NCBI RefSeq assembly: GCF_933775445.1
Contig: NC_065878.1
Span: 12,783,395-12,847,394, forward strand
DNA from: Argentina anserina
Taxonomy: Eukaryota; Streptophyta; Magnoliopsida; Rosales; Rosaceae
Direction of reading: 5' to 3'
Length of the DNA stretch: 64,000 nucleotides
How positions within the stretch are numbered: position 1 is the first letter of the stretch; each line of letters starts with the position of its first letter. The notes beneath the pieces were generated by a model. The model made no database searches and was not told the DNA's origin. It saw only the letters and a program-made list of their open reading frames with translations. Position numbers and translations under genes: made by a program. Shown piece by piece: positions 1-12,148 of the stretch.

Positions 1-800
1 CTCGTGTTAACACAAACGGATTATCGTAATCGAAGCTACGTGATTCAGACGTAAATCGGAAAATTGAATGTCATTGACGATTCGAAATGGTAATCGGAAA
101 TTTGATTAAATTAATAAATTTCTTAACGGTTATAATTAAGTCAATTATTTTATGTTTAATTTAGTTATGAGAATAACTAATTTTAAATTAATCGGAAAAT
201 ACATATTGATTTAATTATACAATTAAAGAATTTATTATTTTAGTGTCATTAAAATATTCTACAAAATAGAAGGTTTGACACTATAAATACCCCCTTCAAC
301 ATGAAGAGAAGGAGATTGGAGAAGAAGAGAGAAAATCACTTGAGCAAGATCACTCTCGACAAATCTCGAAGTCTCTGAAGTCCACGAAGATCATCAAATC
401 CACGAAGAATCGTCAAGCCACCAAATCGCTCGTTCTTCATCAAATCCAAATCCAAACTCAAGTCCACGAAGAATCATCAAACGGCCAAATCACTCGTTCT
501 TCATCAAATCCAAATTCAAACTTAAGTCCATGAAGAATTATCAAGCGGCCAAATCTCTCGTTCTTCATCAAACCCAAATTCAAACTCAAGTCCACGAAGA
601 ATCATCAAGCGGCCAAATCGCTCGTTCTTCATCAAATCTAAATCCAAATCAAACTCAAATTCTCAAGATCAAGTGCACGTCACCCTTGAGCCAAGTCATA
701 TACGGAGATAGAATCAGAGGAGTTCACAAAGATTGTAACCCCGCGCTTGATATTCCATAAATTACATTTATTTGTACACGTGTCTACATTCTCTTATTGG
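1..800 (+). mobile_element. Probable LTR or 5' end of a degenerate LTR retrotransposon
   Basis: A TATA-like box (tataaata, about 281-288) is followed by a leader containing 64-bp tandem repeats. A stretch near 735-780 (attgtaacccc... then a T-rich segment) resembles the polyadenylation end of a plant LTR. No terminal TG...CA pair or target duplication can be fixed, because the left end lies outside the window. A short open frame at 530-760 lies inside the repeats and has no coding signature. The identity as an LTR is inference from architecture, not from a protein match. Confidence 0.4.
376..655. repeat. 64-bp tandem repeat, about four copies
   Basis: The phrase ccaaatc-ctcgttcttcat recurs with starts at 421, 485, 549 and 613, an exact 64-bp period. 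Each unit continues through caaatccaaa, a variant of aactcaagtcc and acgaagaat. A partial divergent unit precedes the first copy. The period is not a multiple of three, so it is not a coding repeat. Confidence 0.85.
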
Positions 801-2160
801 TTTTCAAATTATCGTTCTACAATTACCAAAAACAATATGTTAAATGCAATGTAACACATTACATACTACATGACACTACCTACATAATCCCACGGTTTTA
901 ATTGTGGCATAAGTCAGGATTACACAATTTTTGTCTGGCGTAATGCACACTTATATGATATTTGATGTTGTTATTATACATCTTGAAATTCCCAGATGAT
1001 ATACACAGAGAGATGTTTGTACTAGATTGTTAAGGAACAATAATTAATCAACAACGTGCACCTAATATTTTAACTATAGTGGAAACCATAAAAGGTAAAA
1101 ACCACTACGGGACTTATAACGCAATCCACACGAAGAAATCAATCCACTATTGATTCAAATGAAATACAGTTGTTTCAAGTAGAGATGTTCAACACAATCT
1201 CATTACTAGCTAACTTGATTTATTCTGAATCTAACAATTAATATCAATTCCATGGAGTCATCTTTCTTTAGAACTCAATTTTCTGGTGCTTCTATCACAT
1301 ATAACAATCACACAAGTGAAGTATATAGTGATAATCAAGCATATAAAAATCAGAAATGTGTTTTTCAAAACATATATATTGTTTTCACAAAATAATACAC
1401 TTAGAGAGAAATATTTGTATATCAAAAAAATCCACACTATCAGATAAACATAAGGAGCAATTTATAGAGAAATGTTCCCCCTCAAATTGATCTGATTGAA
1501 TTAGAGATAAGGAAAGAAAAATCGGATTTGTTAATCAAAACAAATCACCATTAACCAAAAATCAATTAGTTAAAGTCAAAGATTATCTTTCTAAAAATAT
1601 GTCCAAATATATTTAGGAGGACTCACAATTTTCTTAAACATGTAGAACTGATCACGTCAACCAAATAGATATTTTTAGAGATATACCAAATCGCAACAAG
1701 AACAGTTGTTGCATAAATTATACAGATTATGCAGATCGGGCATAATTTGATCAGGAAACCCATCTTGGTCAAGCAGTCTTTGTTTCTTAATCAAACTAGG
1801 AGCAGGTTGTAATGAGTATCAAGACACCATCTACCTTCACATCTGTTTTGGTTCTCCATAATCTTTGACAACTTAGATCATCATCTATTGATTTTGATCA
1901 ACACTTTGCAAACTAGCATTGCAAAACTCCGAACGGCTCCGAGCCATGAGCGTTTGTTCTCGGCTTTATTTCAAACCGAAAATGCTTGTTGTAGCATATT
2001 TATGCCTCGTTGGTATGATGAAGCCTTGATTAATGTCTTGTTATGACATGTTTCCATCTTGTTATGGTGATGATTTGTAGTGTTACACACCATGTAATAC
2101 ACTTCACATCTCACCATTTCAAAATATGGTGATGTTTTTCACAAAGTTCAAATTAAACTA
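801..2160. other. AT-rich non-coding stretch
   Basis: No open frame longer than background, no splice-consistent exon chain and no RNA gene is visible. The sequence is AT-rich with many stops in all frames. It probably belongs to the same old retrotransposon debris as its flanks. Confidence 0.5.
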
Positions 2161-5100
2161 ACGCTCGTATAAGATTAGGGGAGTGTCAAACTATAAAAGG
2201 TTCGCGAGTTATGGCCTTAGTAGTATCACCAAGATGTTTCGTCCGTCTCCCTATTTACCCCTAATGGCATCAAAAATTGGCCGAGCTCTTGTCTCAGCCC
2301 CTAGGCATCCAACAGCCCCCTACAAGGCCCCCCGCAACCCCCTGCAGGCCTCCCGCAACCTCTGCACGGCCTCCTCACAAACTCCTAGCCATTTTTGGCT
2401 TTTTTGTATGCTAGCAACCCTTTTTGGGTATGCCTAGACAACACCGATCCTTATATTTGGATTTATGGTGTATATGCATGATATTTGCATGTTAAAATCA
2501 CTCGTGACTGACATTTGAGGGCCCAAAACCCTTAAGTAATGTTAGGCGGCCATTTGGGACTATATCAGTGCACTTGCCGGGCTTTATATTGTGATGTATA
2601 TATGTCTGAACATAAGACTACTTGTTTCTATATTCTTGTTTATGAATATGTAAAAGATATGTTAAGTGCATAGCTAAAAGAAAGTTATTAATAAATTTAG
2701 TATTTTAATCCATTGTGACTATGATGACTAGATCATCACACAGAATCAAGAGTGGTTTAAATGCTCCAATTTAAATGCCTTATGACGTTATGATTCAAGT
2801 CACATACTCTTATGCATTAAGAGAGCAATTAAATCTACAAATTATTTTTGTCATAGTAGTTATCTACGTTGATGAATTAACAACGGAACCATGAAATTAG
2901 TGAGACGATAAGCTATTTGAAGGCAATATTTGTGCCAACTTGTATCACCTAGAAACTCATTGTGATAATTTAATTTCTAATGTATCGCTTCTAATGATGG
3001 AGCATATCTCAAGATTCGATATAGTGTGAATTGTATTCTTTCACGACACTATGATTCAGAATAATGAATCGATGATTTGTATAGACTATTCTTTTGAGGA
3101 AAGATGTTATACGGATCAATATAATTCCTCCAACATAATGGAGACGTAATCTATGCGTTAACAAGTGCATAACCCCCTCTATGATCCATCACTGACTATG
3201 ATCAATCTCCAAGCCTATTCTTTAGCAAAGTTCAGGAGTGGCATATACCCTCCTATAAGAAGAGACATAAGATGAAAGCGGAAATTGTCTTATCACGATT
3301 CAATTTGAGGATAAAATATATTGTGATGATACATATGTCATGCTTAAACTCAAACGATAACACTTAGATGTAATAGAGCACCCAAACAATGACAAAAGTT
3401 AAAAAAAAAACCTAAAATTTCAAGATTTACAGATTTCAAACTTGTCATTGTGAGAACCGGTTCACCTATAATTAGATGAGATATTGAGGTGTTACTTGCG
3501 GCCACTGATTCCTAACATCCAAGACTACCTACTCACAAAATTTGAGCTCATTTAGAGACCTGAAACATGGTGAACCGCTCGACATAATTGGTCACTGACC
3601 TCTTGAGAGTTTTCTGGCCGGTTCGGTGCTTTTTCGTTTGGTTCCGGCAGTGAGGCCGGAGGCATTGGATTCCTAACACCCATGTTTACTTGCTCTTAAA
3701 ATTTTGTAGCATTCAGGGTTTGGAAAATCAGTGAACATTCAAGGAAATATAAAACAGAGGTTCGGTAACCGTTATTGATGCGCGCATGGGTCAACCGTAA
3801 TATATTTTGGTTAGTCCCATGCTTTCGACGACAAACCAATGTTTTCGAACCATAAGCTACGGCTTGTAGTCTGTCTTATTTTACGGTATTCATCTATACT
3901 ACATTTATTGCCGTGACAGTTGTAACGATTGGCATGTTAGTGTTTCAAGTCTACCAATATGTATGTTTGTTAATGAATTATGTTAACGGTTTATCGTTCA
4001 TATACTTTATGTGCCGAATTGCACCTCCAAAAATGCATAATGATGGGTTATTTAATGTTGAATTTTGTCTTTGAATAAGACATGAACTTCCACCTATGTC
4101 CGCATATAAAGACCTTAACAAACAATCTCGTTTAGTCACTCTTGATAAGCCAGTCTCCCCATCGTTAGGGGGAGAGAAGAACGAGTTTGTTTAAGTTCAA
4201 CGACTTGGTTTTATCGTGGTTTGTCCCACTGTGCCTCATCATGTTCCTAATAGTCCTATAAATGGAAGTGACAAGATTGGATATACATGCTATAACTATG
4301 CTTGTAAGGATTGATGTCCAACAAATGGACATGTAGTCACTCTTTGTTGGTGACGTAGTGACTCCACAAATGTGGTAAATGGTGTCACTAGGCCGTGGCT
4401 CTTATGAAAGTGTAGAGATACCACTTGGTTCGATAATACTTATTGAATGCGAGTTATGACACAACTTGATCTATGATCAATAATATTCACTCGTATGTTT
4501 TCTTGGATGATGGTTATCATTGGAAGATGCCTCAATGTCAATACTAATCCAAATGAGAGATCTCGAAGAATGACGATGTTGAATGAGTTTGATGTCGAAC
4601 CATACATACTCTGTTGAAGTAAAATTCCAACATTGTAGATTAGCCTACATAGAAAGTACTATCCGGAAGGAATTGATGGCGATGATCTACCCACGTCGCC
4701 GCCACAACCTCTTGGAAAACCGTAGGATCTATTTTTAACAAAAAGATAGGTCATTGATTAGGTAATACTAACACCGTACATGTAAATCCTATCAGTTATA
4801 TTTTTGTTTGGCGTAGTGAGAAATAGAATAGTTTAGACTCACCTTATGTCGCAAATTCTCTGATAAAACGCCCTGGAATCAAATATGAGACTGTTTGTTC
4901 TCATAATACCTTATTAGTTAGGTAGTTTCCAAACAACTGAATTTGCAGGTTGTGGTCACATATCATCTCTGTTGCGACTAAGTTAAGAGATGTATATAAA
5001 GATCCTAAATAGATTGGTTTTAACCTAATTCAAGTGCTTTCATACCACATAGCGCGATAACTTGATAAAGGTAGGGATAATTCAAATGTGATGGACTCTT

Positions 5101-6700
5101 GATGAACTAAGAGCCAAATGCTACAATTCTGAAGCTCCTTGCTTAAAACTCAGAGCTCACCACCTTAACCTTTCAATGAAGTCTATCAGACTAGATAATG
5201 TAGGAGAATTCACTTGGAAGACTTTTTATTGCATGACGGGATAGATGTTGAACATCCCGTAACCCCATGTTCATTCTGCAAAATGGATGAGCATGAGAAA
5301 CAATTAAGCGGTTATAATTTATAGCTAGGGCCCTCGTTACACATAAGTAATTGACCCATAGCTGTCTGGGGATATGCAATATTGTATGCAACTGTACTTA
5401 GAATGAAAGGATCTTGGGAATACTAGGTCTCAAAAGTGATGACCGTTATTGATGATGTTATTCATCGGTTGGCTAAAGGCAGTAAGGACGTTAAACTAAT
5501 GCTTACAATTATTCCATGAATTAGTTGAAGTCAAGAGAATACATGTTCTCACCGTATGAGCGATGATAAGTCTTAGGAGACAAAACTCTCTACTTAAGTA
5601 CAATGTGTATGCATGTACTTGTTGTATTATACTTGACTTGACATCTCATTCGATTTAAACTTGTTAAGTCAAGATGATGGATGAGTGCGCTCACACATAT
5701 GCCAATGCTTGATCATAGCACATTATGACATTAAATCCTATATCCCAACACAAAAGACACTTTAATGAAGGGATGTCATAATCAACCTAAATTCGTAGGT
5801 CAACTTCCATGAGATCTATGGATAGCTCACTTGTTAAAAAATAGTGAATTTAGTACCATTGGAAAGTTCTATGTGTCTAATTTCCACGGATACCAACCAT
5901 TTGACCATATCTAATATATTGAGTGAGTTATAGCTGTTTTAGTAGAATAGAACGGATTTGTCCAGAACCTGCGGCTGAGTCAACTTCGATAGAGCTTTTT
6001 GATCAGCTCATAACTAACTGGGTTGTGAACCATATATCACTGGATAGCCACAAGTGTCTAATTTCCAGAAATTTTTACGGTTCATCCATACATGTTGCAT
6101 CGAAGAAGTTATGACTATTTAGGTATGTAAAGGTCATACCACACGTGAATCTGTTTTTCATTGCAAACTCTTGTTTTGAGTTGTTACACAATTCTCTTTC
6201 TTTTGATCCATGTATGGATAAATGTACATGTTTGATTTAAGAATGTTTGGCGAGATTTTATATTCAAATAATTGAACCATTGCTACTTTTGAAGAATGTG
6301 ATAAGCGTTCATATGCGTTATCCATCTAAACTCCGAGATTGACTTACCGATCAGGAGGAGTTGTTTTACAGACTTCATGGGGAGTCTATACCACATGTTA
6401 TCTTTAACTGTAGTTGGTGAGTTCTGCATGTTTTCCCTTTGACCAACCTTTTTATTTTATCCAAGAGGTTTTTGTTTTGTTTGTCAAGGTTTTTACCAAG
6501 GTAATGGTTATGCAGCATGACATATTAGGATTGCGATACAAGATGGATTTTTGTAGGATAATTTGTCTCAATAATCTTCTGGTATATCTTGTTTATATAT
6601 GTTGGTCTAGATAAGAAAGAATAAATAATCTCTGAACCTACAGGATACTTAATGTAATGCATATATAAAAACTCCATTATCAATGAATAAAGATGATGTT
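2161..6700 (+). mobile_element. Heavily degraded copia-like retrotransposon remains (plus strand)
   Basis: No reading frame survives. Near its right end, 6463-6503 reads aagaggtttttgttttgttt followed by g-caaggtttttacc, almost identical to the reverse complement of 56912-56952. That copy sits directly between a copia RNase H tail and its polypurine tract. The shared motif therefore marks this stretch as the 3' internal end of a related copia element. The C-rich block at 2280-2400 may be part of a leader. The left boundary is a guess and several nested insertions are likely. Confidence 0.4.
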
Positions 6701-6831
6701 CCCAATTATGATGCGTATTACATTCTTCTGTACCAATGTTTTCAAGTTGTGAGAGTTTTTTAAAACTTTAGGGGCACACGTGATTGAAATAAAAGAAAAA
6801 AAGACACAACTGATAAATGACCTAAAATTAA

Positions 6832-8346
6832 GGTATCCAACTCCTCATCGAAAAAAAGAGTAAAGAAAACCTAGAGATCTGTGTGCGGTGGAAATCATAT
6901 GGGTCGTGGTTGCTGTTTTCTTGCTGGTTGAGGAGGTGGAGGAGGTCAGTGATTAAGTGTAGAATTCGGCAGTTAAAATCATCCATCTGTATTGGATTTC
7001 TGGGATCTGTATTATAGTGGTCAATTTGTTCTTAACCACTGGGCTTTTTTTTTTCAGGAATTTGTTCTTCCTCCGAAAGTAAATCAAGTGCGAGAGGTAA
7101 ATCACTGGTTTTAAATTAGTTCATATTTATATATCAATTTCCAAGCTAACTAGCTAATGGTTTCCTTGATCCCGTGTGTGTATATATATAGTACATATTC
7201 AGAGTGAAGCTTCACTCTGAAATTACAGAGTGAAATTCCAATTTTGGCACACTTTTCGGTCAAATATTTTCACCATAAGCGATTCAATATTTAGATATGT
7301 TATTCAAGATCATCTCTACAAAGTGTCATCCAATTTGACAATAGTTTGAGCTTTCAAAATTGAGATTTACACGAACGGTTTACGTTGAACAGTTTTAATT
7401 CATTCATTGTATCTAATTTCAATACCTTAACAATGTTCGAATTAGATGGAATTTTGTAGAGATAATCTTGAATAGAATACCTAAATATTGAATAGCTTAT
7501 GGTGAAAACATTTGACCGAAAAGTGTGCCAAAATTGGAACTTAACTCTTAATTTCAGAGTGAAGCTTCACTTTGGATAAAGACTGTATATATATATATAT
7601 AACTAATTTAAACGAATTTAAAACTAGTGATTTATATACATATACATATATATACAGATTCGCCGATTCCGACGACGATAGGCTACAACGGCGGTACGGA
7701 CCACGACAGCCGCACTCCCCACCTCTCGGCGGTCCCGTCTATGCCGGTTGGAGAAGCAGCGGCGACCCACGGCGGCCGAAATCTGCCAAGAAACATGATT
7801 TTTGCATATTCCGGCCGCCGTGGATCGCCGATACAGCTCCGTGCGGCACCAATAAGATCGCCATGAGGTGGGTAGTACAACCGTGTTGGTCTGTCGCGCC
7901 GTATAAAACTTGCCAAAGAATGCTCATGTACTATGATGATGTACGTTTCTTAATTCTCACCTTTGCGCTTCATGTTTGCCTTGCCTGTCTCGTATATATG
8001 CAAACACTTCCTAGCTAGATATGCTTTCATGTCCAATTCACCACTCAACTAGTCAACTTACATGTTTTAATCTTAGTTTAGAATTTAGATGCTGCCCTTC
8101 ATCAACCTGCATTGTTACGTTGTTGCATAATGTGTTCAATTAGCTAATATGGTGATATTTTGGCAGTGCGTGTGTGGGAGCGACTGGACCCCCGCTATAG
8201 GAACCCGCTTTCCCATAGAGCAAATGTGTGGTATTAAGGTGTCAACTGATTTGTCCGAGAAGGATGCCAATGATGCAGTAGTGGCGGAGGCAATGGCGGC
8301 ATTAAAGTGATGGCTGCAAATGATGTATCACTGGCAGGCAATTAGA
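6832..8346 (+). pseudogene. Mini-gene copy 1 (broken duplicate of the gene at 13113-13523)
   Basis: This stretch is homologous to 13037-13556 in two blocks: 6832-7045 (start codon and Gly-coding region) and about 8072-8346 (last exon). The last exon can be read 8167-8310 after a ttggcag acceptor, giving 47 residues with CGSDWTPAIG and ending MAALK. In the first block the frame after the ATG meets an early TGA (MGRGCCFLAG then stop), so the Arg/Gly-rich start of copy 2 is lost. One GT dinucleotide is missing at 8170-8180 relative to copy 2, which shifts the frame by two. About 1 kb (7046-8071) is absent from copy 2 and holds possible extra exons (7052-7090, 7657-7939) plus a fold-back element. 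Product not recognised. Confidence 0.5.
7190..7584. mobile_element. Fold-back MITE
   Basis: The whole segment is a long imperfect hairpin. The left arm begins cagagtgaagcttcactctg and runs through ccaattttggcacacttttc; the right arm (about 7470-7575) is its reverse complement. The arms are roughly 130-170 bp. The element is embedded in TA microsatellites (about 7180-7190 and 7585-7602), so the target duplication cannot be read unambiguously. It has no coding capacity and belongs to a non-autonomous inverted-repeat family, probably Mutator- or hAT-related. Confidence 0.75.
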
Positions 8347-9063
8347 CAGGGCAAGCCCTGTGGGAAAATAGGCTCAAGGCGGGAAAAAATTATAGGGCCC
8401 CCAAACATAAATTTAAATATAAAAAAATCAAAATATTATAGAAAAAAATTCATTGTATCATTTAAATATGGCTCGTCTTGCATTTTTAGATGCAAAAGTA
8501 CTAATTGAATTTAAATAAACAAGTTGTTCAACAATATGCATTTCGATGGATATCTTAGCTAAACCATGAACAACTTCAAAAAAAAATCACCAATCCAACA
8601 ATTTTAACAGATAAATCTTAGATAGTATTATGTATAAAGTCTCAGACAAGTAACTTAACGAAACAAAAAATAAAACTGAAACATGTGTATCTTAAACAGT
8701 TAAAACCCTAAAAACCGAACATGGAAACAAATTAAAAAAAAAGCTTGAATAATAGATAAATATTAAAAGATCATATGATTCATACCTCTTATGATTACGT
8801 TGAGAATAATTGCATGTTTTGAACTCTGGATTTTTTTCATTAAACTGAAGAACTGAGAAAGAAAATAGAGAGATAGAACCCGAGGGAGAAAAGAAAACGA
8901 AAAAAACAGGAGTTCATTAGGAAGAATAGCAACAAACGTGTTAATCTTCCTTTTAATAGGTTTTAATTTTAATTTTTTAGTAAGCAGCTTAATTTTTTAG
9001 GCTCTTAAATTTTTAGGGGCTCTAAGCTTGGGCCTATTGGCTCTTGGCCCTGGGCCGACACTG
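8347..9063. mobile_element. Non-autonomous hAT element, 717 bp
   Basis: The element begins CAGGGCAAGCC and ends GGGCCGACACTG, giving hAT-style CA-G termini with related subterminal GGCC-rich blocks. It is flanked by a perfect 8-bp duplication CAATTAGA (8339-8346 and 9064-9071). The duplicate locus near 13550-13570 carries the uninterrupted site with a single CAATTAGA, so this is a filled site compared with an empty one. There is no transposase frame inside. Confidence 0.88.
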
Positions 9064-9589
9064 CAATTAGACAGTAACTTGTTAAAGTACTCTTGTATTT
9101 GAGGTGATCATGCATGTTTCATGTTTGTACTACTCCAACGTTTATATTTATGTGTGTATCACGAGTACTTGAACAGCCTTTCTTATCTTGATTTATGATT
9201 TCTTAACACTGGTTAGTGAAGCATGATATCCTAACTTAACATTCATGTTCATTGTTGCAACCACCACTAAAAGCATAAGGTTATATAAGAGTACAGAAGA
9301 AGGGTTTGCAGAGGATGTGGATCGTGTCATGTAGTATGTGTTCCATGTTATTACTCATATCAACTATTGTAGTGATGTACATATGATAGAAGTAGTATAA
9401 CAGTATTAAATTTTGGGAGGCAATAAAATGATTAATAGAGGTCCAATATTTATTATTATTATTATTGGTAATTTGTAACTCTCTAACTCTAATATGTAAC
9501 TAGTAATCAATACTTTTTTAATAGTTATTTGAAATTAGTAAATCAATGATGCATTGTTTATTGAGAGGCAGTAACATAATTATTGAGGG

Positions 9590-9895
9590 TCAGTAATCAT
9601 TTTACTAAGTGTTAGTAACATGATTACAGAGTGTTAGTAATTTGTTATTATAAGGTTACCGAGTGTGAATAATTTGTTATTTGGGGGTTACTCGGTGTCA
9701 ATAATTTGTTATTAGGGTTACTGGGTGTTAATGAATGGTTATTTGGGGGATACTGGGTGTCAGTAATTTGCTATTAGAGGTTACTGGGTGCTAGTGTTAT
9801 TGGGGTTACTGAGGTGTTAGTAATTTGTTATTTGGTGGTTATTGGGTGTCAGTAATGTTATTGAGGATTAACGGGTGTTAGTAATTTTTTTCGAC
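9590..9895. repeat. Minisatellite of about 31-bp units
   Basis: Roughly nine imperfect copies of a unit like ttactgggtgtcagtaattt followed by gttattaggg repeat between 9590 and 9895. Intervals between anchors are 25 to 33 bp. Weaker related units extend left to about 9440. The spacing is irregular and the tract is non-coding. Confidence 0.75.
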
Positions 9896-10089
9896 GACCG
9901 GTAGTCGGAGTCCGGTGACGGTATTCAATAGATATGAGGGTTAAATGGTCCTAAAGTGTATATGTTTAGTAGAAATATGTTGATTTGTCAAAATTGTAGG
10001 TTACCTTGTGTTAAAATTGACACATTTTAATGTGTCATTGAAATAGACAAAAAAGGAGCCAAATTTGTACTAAATGGACATTTTTCCTT

Positions 10090-11900
10090 AAGCTGTATGG
10101 AATCGTGTGCGGGTACGTAGAAGCGAAGCGTTTGGAAGCGCATAAATGATTTTTTTGAATGTGTTTGGAAGCGGGTACGTTTTGGAAACGTCATAATAAA
10201 ATAATTATATTTATATCTAAAAATATATTATATAAAACAAAAAAATTAATTACTAACATTATAGAAGAACAATATGATAGAAAACAATGTTTTAAAACGC
10301 TAAAAATGCGTACTCCAAGGCGTTTTCATAAGAGTTTTGAGTTTTAAAACTTAAGTCGCATAAAACGTAAGCTTTACGATACAAAAAAAATTGCAATAAT
10401 ATATATACAAATAGGCAATCATACAAAAACTAAGAATACTTGATACATTAAAATTATCACAATAAGTTTAGATGTGTCTTACATTTAGAATTTGTTGGGT
10501 ATGTGCCTATGAGGTATGCTAGGAAAACTTATTTGACTAAAAAAGAAAGTAAATTTGACTATCCCAGAAAGAGATAAACAACAACAGCTTCCTCACAAAA
10601 AAAAATGGACTGGGTGAGAAACTCAGACGACGTGGGGACATGGCAGCCCATCGTTGCGATGAACAACAACAAAAGAAAGTGGTGGCTGCGAAGCCCATCC
10701 CAACAGATCCACAATCCCATCGGCAAGTGAGGCTAAATGGTGAGCTGCATTCGCTTCTCTTGGAATCTAAATCCAGGTAATACTTCCAAAGGAACCCCTT
10801 AGATTTCTGATCTGATGAATCAAAAGCATAGCCCTCCAATTAATCTTTTTGTGATTCAACACCAATTCATCAATAACCTCCTTCGGATCAGATTCGAGAA
10901 TGACATCTCCGGCAAGATAAGTATTCGCTAATTTAGGCTTTCTTCATGAACTCAATAAATAGCATCATTCATTCTACTGTGCGAACCGAACCAGGTAAGT
11001 CTTGGCCTCAGTTTGTTTTTTTTCCTCTGCCTTATCTTCAGTAGACTTGCGCTTTTGATGCATTTTTTATGAGTTTTTTGACGCCTTATTTTGCTCTGTT
11101 TACGCCTCTACGCCTTAAGCCAAAAACAGACTCAATGAGCGCCTTGCGCGTAAAACTTCTTAGGCATGCTCCGGAGAGCATTTTGTAAAGCCTTGATAGA
11201 AAAATTAGCTCAATAAACATATTATTATGGCCTAGAATAAATAACGCAAACACTTCAATAACTAACATGATACTAGTAGTGTAGTTAACAACAAATGATG
11301 CGCATCACCTCTTAGTCAATTCATCATATACCTAGCAACTCTCTAATCACACTCACCATGTATATGGAATAAAAAACATATGTATCTACATTTTGCAATG
11401 AGCGGCGTGCCCCAAAGCTGAATGATTTTGCACTGTCTCTTTGGGCTTCATCCTAGTCTAGCTCTAAAATCCACAATACTGATTTTTGACTCATTTAGTT
11501 TCAATCAGTATCTTGCTCCAAATCAAACTCATCTATAATCTTATATGCCCTTGTTGTTTCACGCAAAATTAAAAGCTCAAACAAATTCTTAAATCTCATT
11601 CAACCAACTTGAACGAGGTTTTAACTGTATGTTTTCTGGGTTTTCATTCAATTTTAGATTTTGATTTATCTTCACGAATCATCGAGTCCTTAGGATATGA
11701 AAATTTTAAGAGAGATTTATATTAGAGTCAGAAAAAAGAGAAGAAAGCTATAAAAACCGAACAACTCTCGCGCTTCCACGACGCTTCCAATCTGGAAGCT
11801 TGCGCTTCCATGGCGCTCCCAAAACCTTCTTTTTCGGGAGTGCGCTTCCGAGCGCTACAGTGCGCTTCCGGTCGCTTATGCTTCCAATTTCGATTTCGAA
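10090..11900. mobile_element. Possible transposon with inverted GAAGCG subterminal arrays
   Basis: The left edge (10110-10200) carries repeated GGAAGCG/GAAGCG motifs. The right edge (11768-11885) carries many copies of the complement CGCTTCC, including tgcgcttccgagcgctac. Inverted arrays of a short motif at both ends of a 1.8-kb non-coding stretch are typical of non-autonomous DNA transposons (hAT or CACTA style). Exact ends and a target duplication were not found. The interior has no convincing gene. Confidence 0.4.
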
Positions 11901-12148
11901 ACGAGAGTCGGACCTCTGGTAAAGCTTTCGTGCATCGTAGATTTTTCCTTATATTAATGGCAAGATCTTATTAGGTGGTAATATGACACCCCAGAGCGGG
12001 TGTTTTTGAGCTAATTTGTGTTGTTAAGGATGATTATAAAGAAACTCCTGTTCAATTTGGAAACAAAGAGGAAGAAAGGAACATGTATCAAGGAAAGGAG
12101 GGGTGATCATTTTTGGTGGGCTGATCCTGCAAATTTATTTCCGAAGAG

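Noticed and set aside
376..655. CRISPR-like repeat-spacer pattern
   Set aside because: Continuous 64-bp tandem units with no distinct spacers, in a plant nuclear context.
2183..2437. 84-residue plus-strand frame with Pro/Ala repeats
   Set aside because: Derived from a C-rich repeat in retrotransposon debris; no homologous family or splice context.
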